The notes under the pieces: model-generated
What the model was told of the DNA's origin: nothing
The model's input: the letters and a program-made list of their open reading frames with translations, nothing else
Database searches by the model: none
Program-made: the position numbers and the translations under genes
Origin: a virus
DNA: 20,380 nucleotides
Virus record (IMG/VR): IMGVR_UViG_3300017752_002435
Span: 1 to 20,380 of that record
Reading direction: 5' to 3' (one strand)
Shown: positions 7,240 to 12,621 of the stretch, in pieces
How positions within the stretch are numbered: the stretch's first letter is position 1
Layout: every line of letters starts with the position of its first letter

Positions 7240-7861
7240 AGAAATCCCAGCAATTTATATCAATTTAGATTCTGATACCGAAAGAAATGAGAGAATGCAA
7301 TCCATGCTCACGGAGTTTGGATTTAAGAATATCATTCGCTTATCTGCTACTAGAATGGATGATAGGTTAGCTGCGTGTTCTCAGTCGCATTACAATGCAC
7401 TGAAAGAGGTAGATTCTCCCTTTATTGTATTCGAGGATGATTGTTTAATTAAGAACTTGAATCCTATAATAAATATCCCCGATGATTCGGATGCAGTTTA
7501 TCTTGGTATCTCTTCATGGGGTAGACAAAATGGTCACTCTGGACCTTGTGTATTCTATGAAGAAGTGTTAGACTCTCCTGGTATACTGCGTGTGTACAAT
7601 ATGCTAGGAGCACATGCAATTTTATATCTGTCCAAAGAATATGTGAGTTTATGCTCTAAGATTTCTAATTGGTATTGTAGAGAAGCATATCATCAAGATA
7701 TTGGATTTGCTGAAGTACAAAAGTATTACAATGTATATGCTTTTGATGATCCAATTTTTTATCAAACTAGTTCAAATGGAACTGATCAGAAGTTAAGTTC
7801 TTATCCTAGTATTGAATTTGTTCAGTACGACAAACGTTTTTGGAAACCCGTGGGAGTGTAA
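7220..7861 (+). CDS. GT25 family glycosyltransferase (LOS/LPS type), first copy
   Basis: A 213-residue protein. AIYINLDSDTERNERMQSM (about 11-29) is the GT25 opening (Y-x-I-N-L-x-x-x-x-x-R). AACSQSHYNALKE (about 51-63) matches the family's G/A-C-x-x-S-H block, and FIVFEDDCLI gives the E-D-D metal motif (72-74). GT25 enzymes include beta-1,4-galactosyltransferases of lipooligosaccharide. The start overlaps the end of the GT6 gene by 20 nt and no strong ribosome binding site is visible, suggesting translational coupling. The exact sugar is unknown. Confidence 0.82.
   Translation: MANLDLREIPAIYINLDSDTERNERMQSMLTEFGFKNIIRLSATRMDDRLAACSQSHYNALKEVDSPFIVFEDDCLIKNLNPIINIPDDSDAVYLGISSWGRQNGHSGPCVFYEEVLDSPGILRVYNMLGAHAILYLSKEYVSLCSKISNWYCREAYHQDIGFAEVQKYYNVYAFDDPIFYQTSSNGTDQKLSSYPSIEFVQYDKRFWKPVGV
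7465..7475 (+). promoter_or_regulatory. Possible internal promoter (TATAAT fused to AATAAATA)
   Basis: Inside the first GT25 gene, TATAAT (7465-7470) merges with the T4-late motif AATAAATA (7468-7475), and TTGTTT lies 18 nt upstream of the TATAAT. The same composite occurs at 18174-18184 in front of the tail-fibre gene. It lies about 390 nt before the epimerase gene and could serve the last two genes of the cassette. An AT-rich coding stretch could produce it by chance. Confidence 0.25.
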
Positions 7862-7862
7862 A

Positions 7863-8780
7863 ATGCCGCATAGTTTAGTTACTGGAGGGGCAGGATTTAT
7901 TGGATCAAATCTTGTAGATACCCTTTTAGAAAAAGGACATAGTGTAACTTGTGTCGATAATGAGCATTCTGATGCTCATGATGAATTTTATTGGAACCCC
8001 AAAGCATGGAATGTTAAGGGAGATATCCGAAACTATAATCTCATGAGAGAACTCATGGATGGGGTTGATTATGTTTTTCATTTGGCTGCAGAGGCACGTA
8101 TTCAACCTGCTATCATAAATCCAATTGAAGCAGTAAGTATTAATTGTGTTGGTACTACTACTATTCTTCAAACTGCAAGAGAAGCAGGTGTTAAAAGAGT
8201 AATGTATTCTTCCACGTCTTCTGGATATGGTATGAATACTCCTCCTAATGTTGAGACACAGATAGATGATTGTTTGAATCCTTATTCAGTTTCAAAGGTT
8301 ACTGGAGAAAAGTTGTGTAAGATGTATACAGACTTGTATGGTCTTCCTACAGTTGCTTTTCGGTACTTCAATGTATATGGTGAAAGACAACCTCTAAGGG
8401 GTCAGTATGCCCCTGTAATAGGCATCTTCTTACGCCAGAAAGCAGCAGGAGAAAAACTAACTATTGTTGGTGATGGAGAGCAGCGTAGAGACTTTACGCA
8501 TGTTAGTGATGTCGTTCAGGCAAACTTCCTTGCCGCAACTACTGAGGTAGACTCTGAGGCATTTGGTGAGGTTTACAATATTGGTACAGGAGTTAATTAT
8601 TCTGTTAATGAAATTGCAAAAATTATTGATTGTCCCACCACTAATATTGCTCCTCGTCCTGGTGAAGCTAGGATAAGTCTTGCTAACAATCAAAAGATGC
8701 GTAATACTTTTGGTTGGGCTCCTATTGTTAAACTAGAAGAATGGATTGGAACATATGGACAAAAACAAATCTGCGTTTAA
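7863..8780 (+). CDS. NAD-dependent sugar epimerase/dehydratase (GalE-like SDR)
   Basis: The start at 7863 has a GGGAG ribosome binding site six bases upstream and gives 305 residues, normal for extended short-chain dehydrogenases. SLVTGGAGFIGSNLVDTLL holds the NAD-binding G-G-x-G-F-I-G (8-14), VFHLAAEARIQPAI is the typical strand 4 motif, YSSTSSGYG gives the catalytic Ser/Thr region and YSVSK the Tyr141/Lys145 pair. RYFNVYGERQ and the RRDFTHVSDVV block are typical of UDP-sugar 4-epimerases. It likely interconverts UDP-Glc/UDP-Gal or UDP-GlcNAc/UDP-GalNAc, the donors used by GT6 and GT25 neighbours. A dehydratase or other epimerase role is not excluded. Confidence 0.88.
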   Translation: MPHSLVTGGAGFIGSNLVDTLLEKGHSVTCVDNEHSDAHDEFYWNPKAWNVKGDIRNYNLMRELMDGVDYVFHLAAEARIQPAIINPIEAVSINCVGTTTILQTAREAGVKRVMYSSTSSGYGMNTPPNVETQIDDCLNPYSVSKVTGEKLCKMYTDLYGLPTVAFRYFNVYGERQPLRGQYAPVIGIFLRQKAAGEKLTIVGDGEQRRDFTHVSDVVQANFLAATTEVDSEAFGEVYNIGTGVNYSVNEIAKIIDCPTTNIAPRPGEARISLANNQKMRNTFGWAPIVKLEEWIGTYGQKQICV

Positions 8781-9552
8781 GTTAGACGGTTTCGGTCCTG
8801 TATACTGTATTAATCTTGATGGTCAACCAGAGAGATGGGAATACATGGAGAAACAGTTTAACTATTGGGAAGTTAAAAACTATGAACGCATCTCTGCATA
8901 TGATGGTAGAGATGATGACCTGAGTGATATAATCTACGGAAGATATCCTGAAATGGTATCTTCTGGAGAGATCGGATGTATTACATCTCACTTGAAAGCT
9001 ATTAAGCATTGGTATGAAACATCCGATTCTCCTTACGCGGTCATCATGGAAGATGACTGTAAATTAGATCTTGTGAAGTATTGGAACTTTACATGGAGAG
9101 ACTTCTATAGTAAAGTCCCTTATGATTGGGACGTTATTCAACTCGCAATCATTTCTACTGGTGATATTCATGTCGGTCTTCACAAAAGATTTGTAAATGA
9201 TTTCTCCACTGCCTGTTACATTATTAATAGGCATCATGCAGAGAAGATTCTTAGACTTCACTGTAAGAAGGGTAAGTATAAATTAGACAATGGAGTCAAA
9301 CCACGTCCAGTTGCCGATGATATGATTTACAATTCAGGAAATACATTCAGTATTCCTATTCTTTTGTATCATATTCCACTTGGTTCTTCTATTCATCCAG
9401 ATCATATTGACGCATTTCATAAGAATAGTCATGATGGTATCTGGAACTTCTGGAGTCAAAATGGTGCGAGCCTTGACTTAACTGCTCTGATGAACTACAA
9501 TCCTTATGTTGGTCGGGTGTCCGAACCCACCCCACCAAAGCAGAGCTCCTAA
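8755..9552 (+). CDS. GT25 family glycosyltransferase, second copy
   Basis: The first ATG at 8755 gives 265 residues; an upstream TTG at 8746 would add three. GPVYCINLDGQPERWEYMEK (about 14-33) is the GT25 opening, GEIGCITSHLKAIKHW (about 71-86) the central G-x-x-x-S-H block, and YAVIMEDDCKLD carries E99-D100-D101. HADD-like residues occur later as PVADDMIY. Compared with the first GT25 copy it is about 50 residues longer, with a fuller C-terminal region. It overlaps the epimerase by 26 nt and is the last gene of the glycan cassette. Likely activity: a galactosyl or related transfer onto LPS-like glycan. Confidence 0.85.
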   Translation: MDKNKSAFKLDGFGPVYCINLDGQPERWEYMEKQFNYWEVKNYERISAYDGRDDDLSDIIYGRYPEMVSSGEIGCITSHLKAIKHWYETSDSPYAVIMEDDCKLDLVKYWNFTWRDFYSKVPYDWDVIQLAIISTGDIHVGLHKRFVNDFSTACYIINRHHAEKILRLHCKKGKYKLDNGVKPRPVADDMIYNSGNTFSIPILLYHIPLGSSIHPDHIDAFHKNSHDGIWNFWSQNGASLDLTALMNYNPYVGRVSEPTPPKQSS

Positions 9553-9602
9553 ACTTTGCTAAATAATAAACCTTTTGCTTTGCAATAGGTATATTTAACT
9601 AC

Positions 9603-9645
9603 GGGACTGTCGGGTCCCTATCCATCTGCGGGTATTCATTCCGCA
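9603..9645 (+). promoter_or_regulatory. Structured 5' leader with two hairpins upstream of the outer-membrane barrel gene
   Basis: The 113-nt gap before the next gene contains two perfect inverted repeats: GGGAC/GTCCC (9603-9607 with 9614-9618) and TGCGG/CCGCA (9627-9631 with 9641-9645). They are followed by an AAAGG ribosome binding site (9652-9656). Neither hairpin has a T run, so these are not terminators. The leader is GC-richer than its surroundings, like the gene it precedes. It could be a regulatory RNA (riboswitch-like or mRNA-stabilising), but no Rfam family was confirmed. No exact late promoter is present; CTAAATAATAA at about 9559 is the nearest match. Confidence 0.5.
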
Positions 9646-9665
9646 AGTAACTAAAGGTAATTCAA

Positions 9666-10037
9666 ATGATTAAATCTGTATTCGCAGCATCCGCTGCTCT
9701 TTTCGCTTCTGCTGGCGCTGCCCTTGCAGGTCCCTATGTTAATGTCGAAGCCAATGCTGGTTGGACCGGATCTGAGTATGGCGGAGCCGCCACAGATCTG
9801 CACGTAGGTTATGAAGGTGCTCTGGGTGAGTCCTCTTCGTACTACGTCCAAGGAGGCGCTACTGTGTTGACTCCTGACGGTGGCGACAGCGATACCGTTC
9901 CTTCTGGTAAAGCAGGTCTTGGACTCGCCGTAACTGACGCTCTGGGCGCATACGGTGAAGTCTCCTTCGTTGGTAGTGGTGACGAGGACATCGATCGCGG
10001 CTATGGTGCTAAACTGGGTGTGAAGTACAGCTTCTGA
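9666..10037 (+). CDS. Secreted outer-membrane beta-barrel-like protein
   Basis: A 123-residue protein with a clear signal peptide: Lys3, a hydrophobic Ala-rich core and ALA at 19-21, so cleavage is expected after residue 21. The mature part (about 102 aa) alternates polar and hydrophobic residues in short strands rich in Gly, Ser and Tyr (YVNVEANAGW, DLHVGYEGAL, SSYYVQGGATV, AYGEVSFVG). It ends GAKLGVKYSF with a C-terminal Phe, the usual outer-membrane barrel recognition end. It probably inserts in the host outer membrane, or is a carried virion protein. It has its own leader and terminator. Codons are visibly GC-richer than the AT-rich glycan genes, suggesting separate origin or strong expression. 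Confidence 0.75.
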   Translation: MIKSVFAASAALFASAGAALAGPYVNVEANAGWTGSEYGGAATDLHVGYEGALGESSSYYVQGGATVLTPDGGDSDTVPSGKAGLGLAVTDALGAYGEVSFVGSGDEDIDRGYGAKLGVKYSF

Positions 10038-10075
10038 TATTCAATATAGACACGTAAATATCTAGATGTTATACT

Positions 10076-10102
10076 GGGGGTGCGACGGCATCCCCATTTT
10101 TT
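10076..10102 (+). terminator. Rho-independent terminator after the beta-barrel gene
   Basis: GGGGGTGC (10076-10083) pairs with GCATCCCC (10088-10095) as an 8-bp stem with one G-U pair and a GACG loop. ATTTTTT follows (T run 10097-10102). It lies 38 nt after the barrel gene's stop. Confidence 0.9.
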
Positions 10103-10294
10103 ATGAAAAATTATTTTATAAAACTCATTACCCATCCTGCCTTCCACTATAATCTGATTACTATCTCATTACTTGTTCTTATAGGGATGCTTCATAACCA
10201 TGCTCACTACTCTATGGAAGTAGATCCTGACTCGTATGTCCTGCAGTGGTGCAGTAAGCATCCAAAGAAATGCACTTACAACCGTGACTGGTAG
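10103..10294 (+). CDS. Small single-pass membrane protein, unknown
   Basis: A 63-residue protein. One hydrophobic helix at about residues 16-31 (YNLITISLLVLIGMLH) is followed by a His-rich HNHAH and an acidic, Cys-containing tail (QWCSKHPKKCTYNRDW). The two cysteines are seven residues apart and could form a disulphide outside the membrane. The ATG immediately follows the terminator T run and has no Shine-Dalgarno sequence; an internal ATG at 10188 is an alternative. The convincing residue pattern argues that it is coding. No family recognised. Confidence 0.55.
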   Translation: MKNYFIKLITHPAFHYNLITISLLVLIGMLHNHAHYSMEVDPDSYVLQWCSKHPKKCTYNRDW

Positions 10295-10297
10295 GTG

Positions 10298-10326
10298 TTG
10301 ACGAAACTTTATATTTCCTATATAAT
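10298..10326 (+). promoter_or_regulatory. Sigma70 promoter for the hli operon
   Basis: TTGACG (10298-10303) and TATAAT (10321-10326) are separated by exactly 17 nt, a near-perfect bacterial promoter. It lies 28 nt before the hli start codon. It should be read by unmodified host RNA polymerase, that is, early in infection. Confidence 0.9.
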
Positions 10327-10353
10327 ATGTAAAGAAACATTACGGAGTGTATC

Positions 10354-10572
10354 GTGACTGTAACAACCAATGATCGTGGACAACAGAATCTGTTCGCTAA
10401 AGAACCAACGATGTATGTCTCACAGACCGACGCAGAGCGTTATGGTTATGAATCCTACGCTGAAAAGGCAGAGAAACTAAATGGACGCACTGCTATGCTT
10501 GGATTTGTTGCTGCTGTTATTTCTTATACTACTTCCGGTAGTGTATTTTTCTTTGGTGTCTTCGGATTCTGA
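10354..10572 (+). CDS. hli: High-light-inducible protein (Hli)
   Basis: A 72-residue protein with a GTG start preceded by GGAG at 10344-10347. The soluble N-terminus (about 1-37) is followed by AEKLNGRTAMLGFVAAVISY, the chlorophyll-binding E-x-x-N-G-R-x-A-M motif (E40, N43, R45) in the single transmembrane helix, then TTSGSVFFFGVFGF. Hli proteins are one-helix relatives of light-harvesting proteins. They bind chlorophyll and carotenoid and protect photosystem II assembly under stress, and phage copies are thought to keep host photosynthesis running. It is first behind a strong sigma70 promoter and couples by TGATG to the next micropeptide. Confidence 0.95.
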   Translation: MTVTTNDRGQQNLFAKEPTMYVSQTDAERYGYESYAEKAEKLNGRTAMLGFVAAVISYTTSGSVFFFGVFGF

Positions 10573-10658
10573 TGACTGAGATTATTTTCACCGTTACGAC
10601 GGTTGCTTTTTTCTGTCTGCTCGGTTATACTGTGGAACAACTTTCAGAAACCTACTGA
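10572..10658 (+). CDS. 28-aa single-transmembrane micropeptide
   Basis: The ATG shares its A with the hli stop (TGATG), and the stop shares its A with the next start (TGATG), so the frame is locked between two genes. The product MTEIIFTVTTVAFFCLLGY plus nine more residues is one membrane helix with a short acidic end. Its size and build resemble small photosystem or cytochrome b6f subunits, but I recognise no specific family. The perfect coupling on both sides is the main evidence that it is translated. Confidence 0.6.
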   Translation: MTEIIFTVTTVAFFCLLGYTVEQLSETY

Positions 10659-10879
10659 TGGAACCCTCTTTACTTGAAATTCTGACGTATTATGTGATTG
10701 GAGGAGCCCTGCTTATCGGTGCTCCAGGGGTATTTTTCTTTATTGCCTTTATGCCTGCCTTGCAGAATACTAAAGGACGAATGGTTGGTTACGGTGATCA
10801 CAAACAGTATGGTGATATTTCATCTTACGAGAACTCACCAACAGATCAAAGTAAATTCTACCTAACACTAGGAGAATAG
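10658..10879 (+). CDS. 73-aa single-transmembrane protein, unknown
   Basis: The protein starts MEPSLLEILTYYVIGGALLI. One long hydrophobic helix (about 9-34) ends in FMPALQN, followed by a basic turn (KGRMVGYGDHKQYGD) and a polar tail rich in Ser, Asn and Asp. The start is coupled by TGATG to the 28-aa gene. Topology and context (between two hli genes under one promoter) suggest a thylakoid or cytoplasmic membrane location with the tail on the opposite face from the short N-terminus. No family recognised. Confidence 0.75.
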   Translation: MEPSLLEILTYYVIGGALLIGAPGVFFFIAFMPALQNTKGRMVGYGDHKQYGDISSYENSPTDQSKFYLTLGE

Positions 10880-10902
10880 ATAGGGGAATAGTTATAAGCA
10901 AT

Positions 10903-11052
10903 ATGTCTAATCCCAATCAACTCTATGAAGACATGGAGAAACTGAATGCCCTATACGAAGAACTCTGCTGGGCACATGATGATGAACTAGTATTCACTCA
11001 TGAAAATGGTAGAGTCATTATTTACAACAAAACACAGGAACTAGAACAATGA
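10903..11052 (+). CDS. 49-aa soluble acidic protein, unknown
   Basis: The frame from ATG 10903 to TGA 11050-11052 encodes 49 residues: MSNPNQLYEDMEKLNALYEE, then CWAHDDELVFTHENGRVIIY and a short polar end. The first half is a predicted amphipathic helix and the second half a beta hairpin. An AGGGGA lies further upstream than usual (about 15 nt). The stop overlaps the second hli by ATGA, giving context support. Small proteins of this build are common in marine T4-like phages; no function recognised. Confidence 0.7.
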   Translation: MSNPNQLYEDMEKLNALYEELCWAHDDELVFTHENGRVIIYNKTQELEQ

Positions 11053-11156
11053 ACGAAAACGCAGAACGCATCAATGGTTGGGCAGCAATGATCGGAGTCA
11101 TTGCCGCAATGGGTAGTTATGCAACAACAGGACAAATCATCCCAGGTATCTGGTGA
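11049..11156 (+). CDS. hli: Minimal high-light-inducible protein (35 aa)
   Basis: The product is almost only the Hli helix: AERINGWAAMIGVIAAMGSY (5-24) followed by ATTGQIIPGIW, the usual Hli end. E6 and N9 of the chlorophyll-binding E-x-x-N-G-R-x-A-M motif are kept, but the Arg is Trp (W11). It overlaps the 49-aa gene by ATGA and the next micropeptide by TGATG. It probably binds pigment as a dimer like other one-helix proteins. Confidence 0.9.
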   Translation: MNENAERINGWAAMIGVIAAMGSYATTGQIIPGIW

Positions 11157-11221
11157 TGGGATTTATAGTAGCAGCATTGCTGATGCTAATTCCTATTGGA
11201 GCAGCAGCGAGAGAACTATGA
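11156..11221 (+). CDS. 21-aa hydrophobic micropeptide
   Basis: The ATG shares its A with the minimal hli stop (TGATG), and the TGA overlaps the next start (ATGA). The product begins MGFIVAALLMLIPIGAAA and ends REL: one short membrane helix with a charged end. It is so short that coding status rests on the double coupling. If real it would resemble the smallest photosystem or b6f subunits in size only. Confidence 0.45.
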   Translation: MGFIVAALLMLIPIGAAAREL

Positions 11222-11355
11222 ATTTAGAATGGGCACAAACAGTTATTTTTCTATTGACGCCATTCTTTTTTATGCTATTATTAGTAGATACAAATGAAGA
11301 TGATGATGGACCACCAGATGGGGGATTGATGACTCCGGTAGCAAATCCCGTATAG
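11218..11355 (+). CDS. 45-aa single-transmembrane protein with acidic Pro-rich tail
   Basis: The start at 11218 is coupled by ATGA to the preceding frame. The open frame continues upstream but overlaps the minimal hli, so the internal ATG is preferred. MNLEWAQTVIFLLTPFFFML is a membrane helix, followed by DTNEDDDGPPDGG and a hydrophobic C-terminus. The acidic cluster after the helix suggests a tail that could bind a partner or metal. Last gene of the hli operon; function unknown. Confidence 0.75.
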   Translation: MNLEWAQTVIFLLTPFFFMLLLVDTNEDDDGPPDGGLMTPVANPV

Positions 11356-11357
11356 TA

Positions 11358-11379
11358 ATGATAATATAAATATTATCAT
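11358..11379 (+). promoter_or_regulatory. T4-type late promoter inside a perfect palindrome
   Basis: TATAAATA (11365-11372) is an exact T4 late promoter. It sits in the centre of an inverted repeat: ATGATAAT (11358-11365) and ATTATCAT (11372-11379) around an ATAAAT core. It begins 2 nt after the hli operon's last stop and points to the gene at 11473. Confidence 0.7.
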
Positions 11380-11406
11380 CTCATAATCCATCTGAGAACA
11401 GCCAAG

Positions 11407-11450
11407 AGAGATTCATTGATCATTTCATTACATTATTATGGTGAATCTCT
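11407..11450 (+). repeat. Inverted repeat (9-bp arms) in the leader of the 63-aa gene
   Basis: AGAGATTCA (11407-11415) is perfectly complementary to TGAATCTCT (11442-11450), with a 26-nt AT-rich loop. It lies downstream of the late promoter and would form a long hairpin in the leader RNA. There is no T run, so termination is unlikely. RNase processing or transcript stability are possible roles. Confidence 0.5.
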
Positions 11451-11472
11451 TGTTGGATAAATCCCTACTAGC

Positions 11473-11664
11473 ATGGCGCTCACCAGAAATGAGTTAATCA
11501 AGGTCGTTGTTGCAGACGCAATGGTAAACTGTGAATCTCCTGATTACTCCGAAAAACTTAAGAAGATGTATCATAAATGGGAACACGCTTCCAGTGAAGA
11601 TCTTTGTACCGAATACAACAGAATACTAAAGTGTAATCTATCTGTGGATATACTTAATCCATAA
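11473..11664 (+). CDS. 63-aa soluble protein, unknown
   Basis: A protein of mixed charge, mainly helical, with Cys near 20, 45 and 54 (VNCESPDYSEKLKKMYHKWE, LCTEYNRILKCNL). No signal peptide or membrane helix. The ATG has no strong ribosome binding site; expression would come from the late promoter at 11365 through a hairpin leader. Its stop codon forms part of the next late promoter (CATAAATA). No family recognised. Confidence 0.65.
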   Translation: MALTRNELIKVVVADAMVNCESPDYSEKLKKMYHKWEHASSEDLCTEYNRILKCNLSVDILNP

Positions 11665-11667
11665 ATA
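11660..11667 (+). promoter_or_regulatory. T4-type late promoter
   Basis: CATAAATA, one base off TATAAATA and matching the cyanophage form NATAAATA, overlaps the upstream stop codon. By T4 geometry, transcription would start near 11673, only 16 nt before the ATG at 11689. That leader (GCGTTACTCTTTACTT) has no Shine-Dalgarno sequence. Confidence 0.65.
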
Positions 11668-11688
11668 TCTAAGCGTTACTCTTTACTT

Positions 11689-11976
11689 ATGGATAATCCA
11701 AAGAAAGAGGAAACCAAAAAGGAAAACAAATTTGAGTGGGCTGATGAAGGGGTATCTACCCTGGTGAGAGTTATTATTTTGGGTTGGTCAGCAGCAATTC
11801 TGACCCTTAATTATGTAACTGTTCCTGGTATTCCTCAAAAAAATATTGATCCAACTTTTATCGCCAGTGTATTCACTGGAACCTTGGCTACTTTCGGGGT
11901 TATGCCTTCTAAGAAGAAGGACGAAAAAGAGGATAAACCAAAGATTCAATGTACAAAAGAAAAAGTTGATGATTAG
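11689..11976 (+). CDS. Small two-helix membrane protein, holin-like
   Basis: A 95-residue protein. The Lys/Glu-rich N-terminus (1-20) is followed by one helix (about 25-43, LVRVIILGWSAAILTLNYV), a short turn with PGIPQKNIDP, a second helix (about 55-71, FIASVFTGTLATFGVMP) and a Lys-rich C-terminus. Small size, two helices and a charged tail are typical of phage holins, which open the inner membrane for lysis. It stands alone between a late promoter and a strong terminator, which fits late expression. No lysin gene lies beside it, so holin is an inference; a membrane scaffold or photosynthetic role remains possible. Confidence 0.7.
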   Translation: MDNPKKEETKKENKFEWADEGVSTLVRVIILGWSAAILTLNYVTVPGIPQKNIDPTFIASVFTGTLATFGVMPSKKKDEKEDKPKIQCTKEKVDD

Positions 11977-11997
11977 TTAAAAACTAATTGTGCAAAG

Positions 11998-12024
11998 AAC
12001 CACTCTTAGGAGTGGTTTTTTTTT
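11998..12024 (+). terminator. Rho-independent terminator after the holin-like gene
   Basis: AACCACTC (11998-12005) pairs perfectly with GAGTGGTT (12010-12017) around a TTAG loop and runs into a nine-T tract (12016-12024). It separates the late unit from the plastocyanin operon. Confidence 0.93.
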
Positions 12025-12053
12025 GACTAAGTTAGGAAGTCATAACAAATTTT

Positions 12054-12062
12054 TGCTATAAT
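12054..12062 (+). promoter_or_regulatory. Extended -10 promoter for the plastocyanin operon
   Basis: TGCTATAAT is a perfect extended -10 element. No good -35 box lies 16-18 nt upstream; a TTGACT at 12023 is too far at 28 nt. A weaker TGCTATCAT repeats the pattern at 12080-12088. It lies about 50 nt before petE and looks like a host-polymerase (early) promoter. Confidence 0.6.
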
Positions 12063-12113
12063 GAAAATTTGCTTAGTAGTGCTATCATAGATAATGTAGT
12101 TGAATAACTCTAT

Positions 12114-12437
12114 ATGAAATTTGTATTTGCGTTTCTAGCAACGTTATTTCTCGCTGCTCCTGCATGGGCAGTAGATGTATCAATGGGTGCTAATGGCAAC
12201 CTAGCATTCTCCCCGAATGAGATCACAATCTCTGCTGGTGATACAGTTCACTTCATCAATGAATCACTACCTCCTCATAATATTATTGTAGAAGGTCGTG
12301 CAGATCTTTCTAGAGAAGCATTACTGTTTGCTCCTGGTGAGTCACAAGATGTTGTATTTGCGGACAAAGGAGACTATAATTTCTTTTGTGGTCCTCATCA
12401 GGGCGCAGGTATGACTGGCGTAGTTCATGTTGAGTAA
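12114..12437 (+). CDS. petE: Plastocyanin
   Basis: A 107-residue precursor. A signal peptide with a hydrophobic core and AWA at 17-19 predicts cleavage after Ala19 and export to the thylakoid lumen. The mature cupredoxin has all four type 1 copper ligands: H55 in PPHN, then C92, H95 and M100 in FCGPHQGAGM. At about 88 residues it is some ten shorter than typical cyanobacterial plastocyanins, with the gap between the two ligand blocks. It carries electrons from cytochrome b6f to photosystem I or an oxidase. A phage copy would support electron flow in the infected cell. The stop overlaps the next start by 11 nt. Confidence 0.95.
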   Translation: MKFVFAFLATLFLAAPAWAVDVSMGANGNLAFSPNEITISAGDTVHFINESLPPHNIIVEGRADLSREALLFAPGESQDVVFADKGDYNFFCGPHQGAGMTGVVHVE

Positions 12438-12621
12438 TGATTACATAACCAAAGAACAAGCACAGGAGATGATTGACGATGCAATACGAAAGCATAATCG
12501 TAACGCTGGAATTATCAGTATGTGTGTTGGTTGGGTTGTTCTCGCACTTTTTGCTGAGGGTTTACTTCGACTCATCGGAGTTATAGATCCTATATTTCCA
12601 TGGTTGAAGATAACGTTATGA
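12427..12621 (+). CDS. 64-aa single-transmembrane protein, unknown
   Basis: The ATG at 12427 lies inside the end of petE (11-nt overlap); an ATG at 12437 hits a stop at once. The N-terminus ITKEQAQEMIDDAIRKHNRN (about 7-26) is a charged amphipathic helix, followed by a hydrophobic helix (about 28-43) and a hydrophobic end (IGVIDPIFPWLKITL). Coupling to petE suggests a membrane partner for electron transfer, but no family is recognised. Confidence 0.7.
   Translation: MLSNDYITKEQAQEMIDDAIRKHNRNAGIISMCVGWVVLALFAEGLLRLIGVIDPIFPWLKITL

Noticed and set aside
9603-9645. Terminators upstream of the beta-barrel gene
   Set aside because: The two hairpins have no following T run, and the gene begins just after them.
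10053-10060. Late promoter CGTAAATA before the 63-aa gene
   Set aside because: It deviates at the second position, and a transcript from it would run straight into the terminator at 10076. Used only as a weak comparison.
12023-12028. TTGACT as -35 box for petE
   Set aside because: It lies 28 nt from TATAAT, too far for a sigma70 promoter, and is part of the terminator T run.
12061-12090. Nine-codon leader peptide (MKICLVVLS) before petE
   Set aside because: It overlaps the -10 region of the extended promoter, so its ATG would lie at or before the transcription start. Too short to support.
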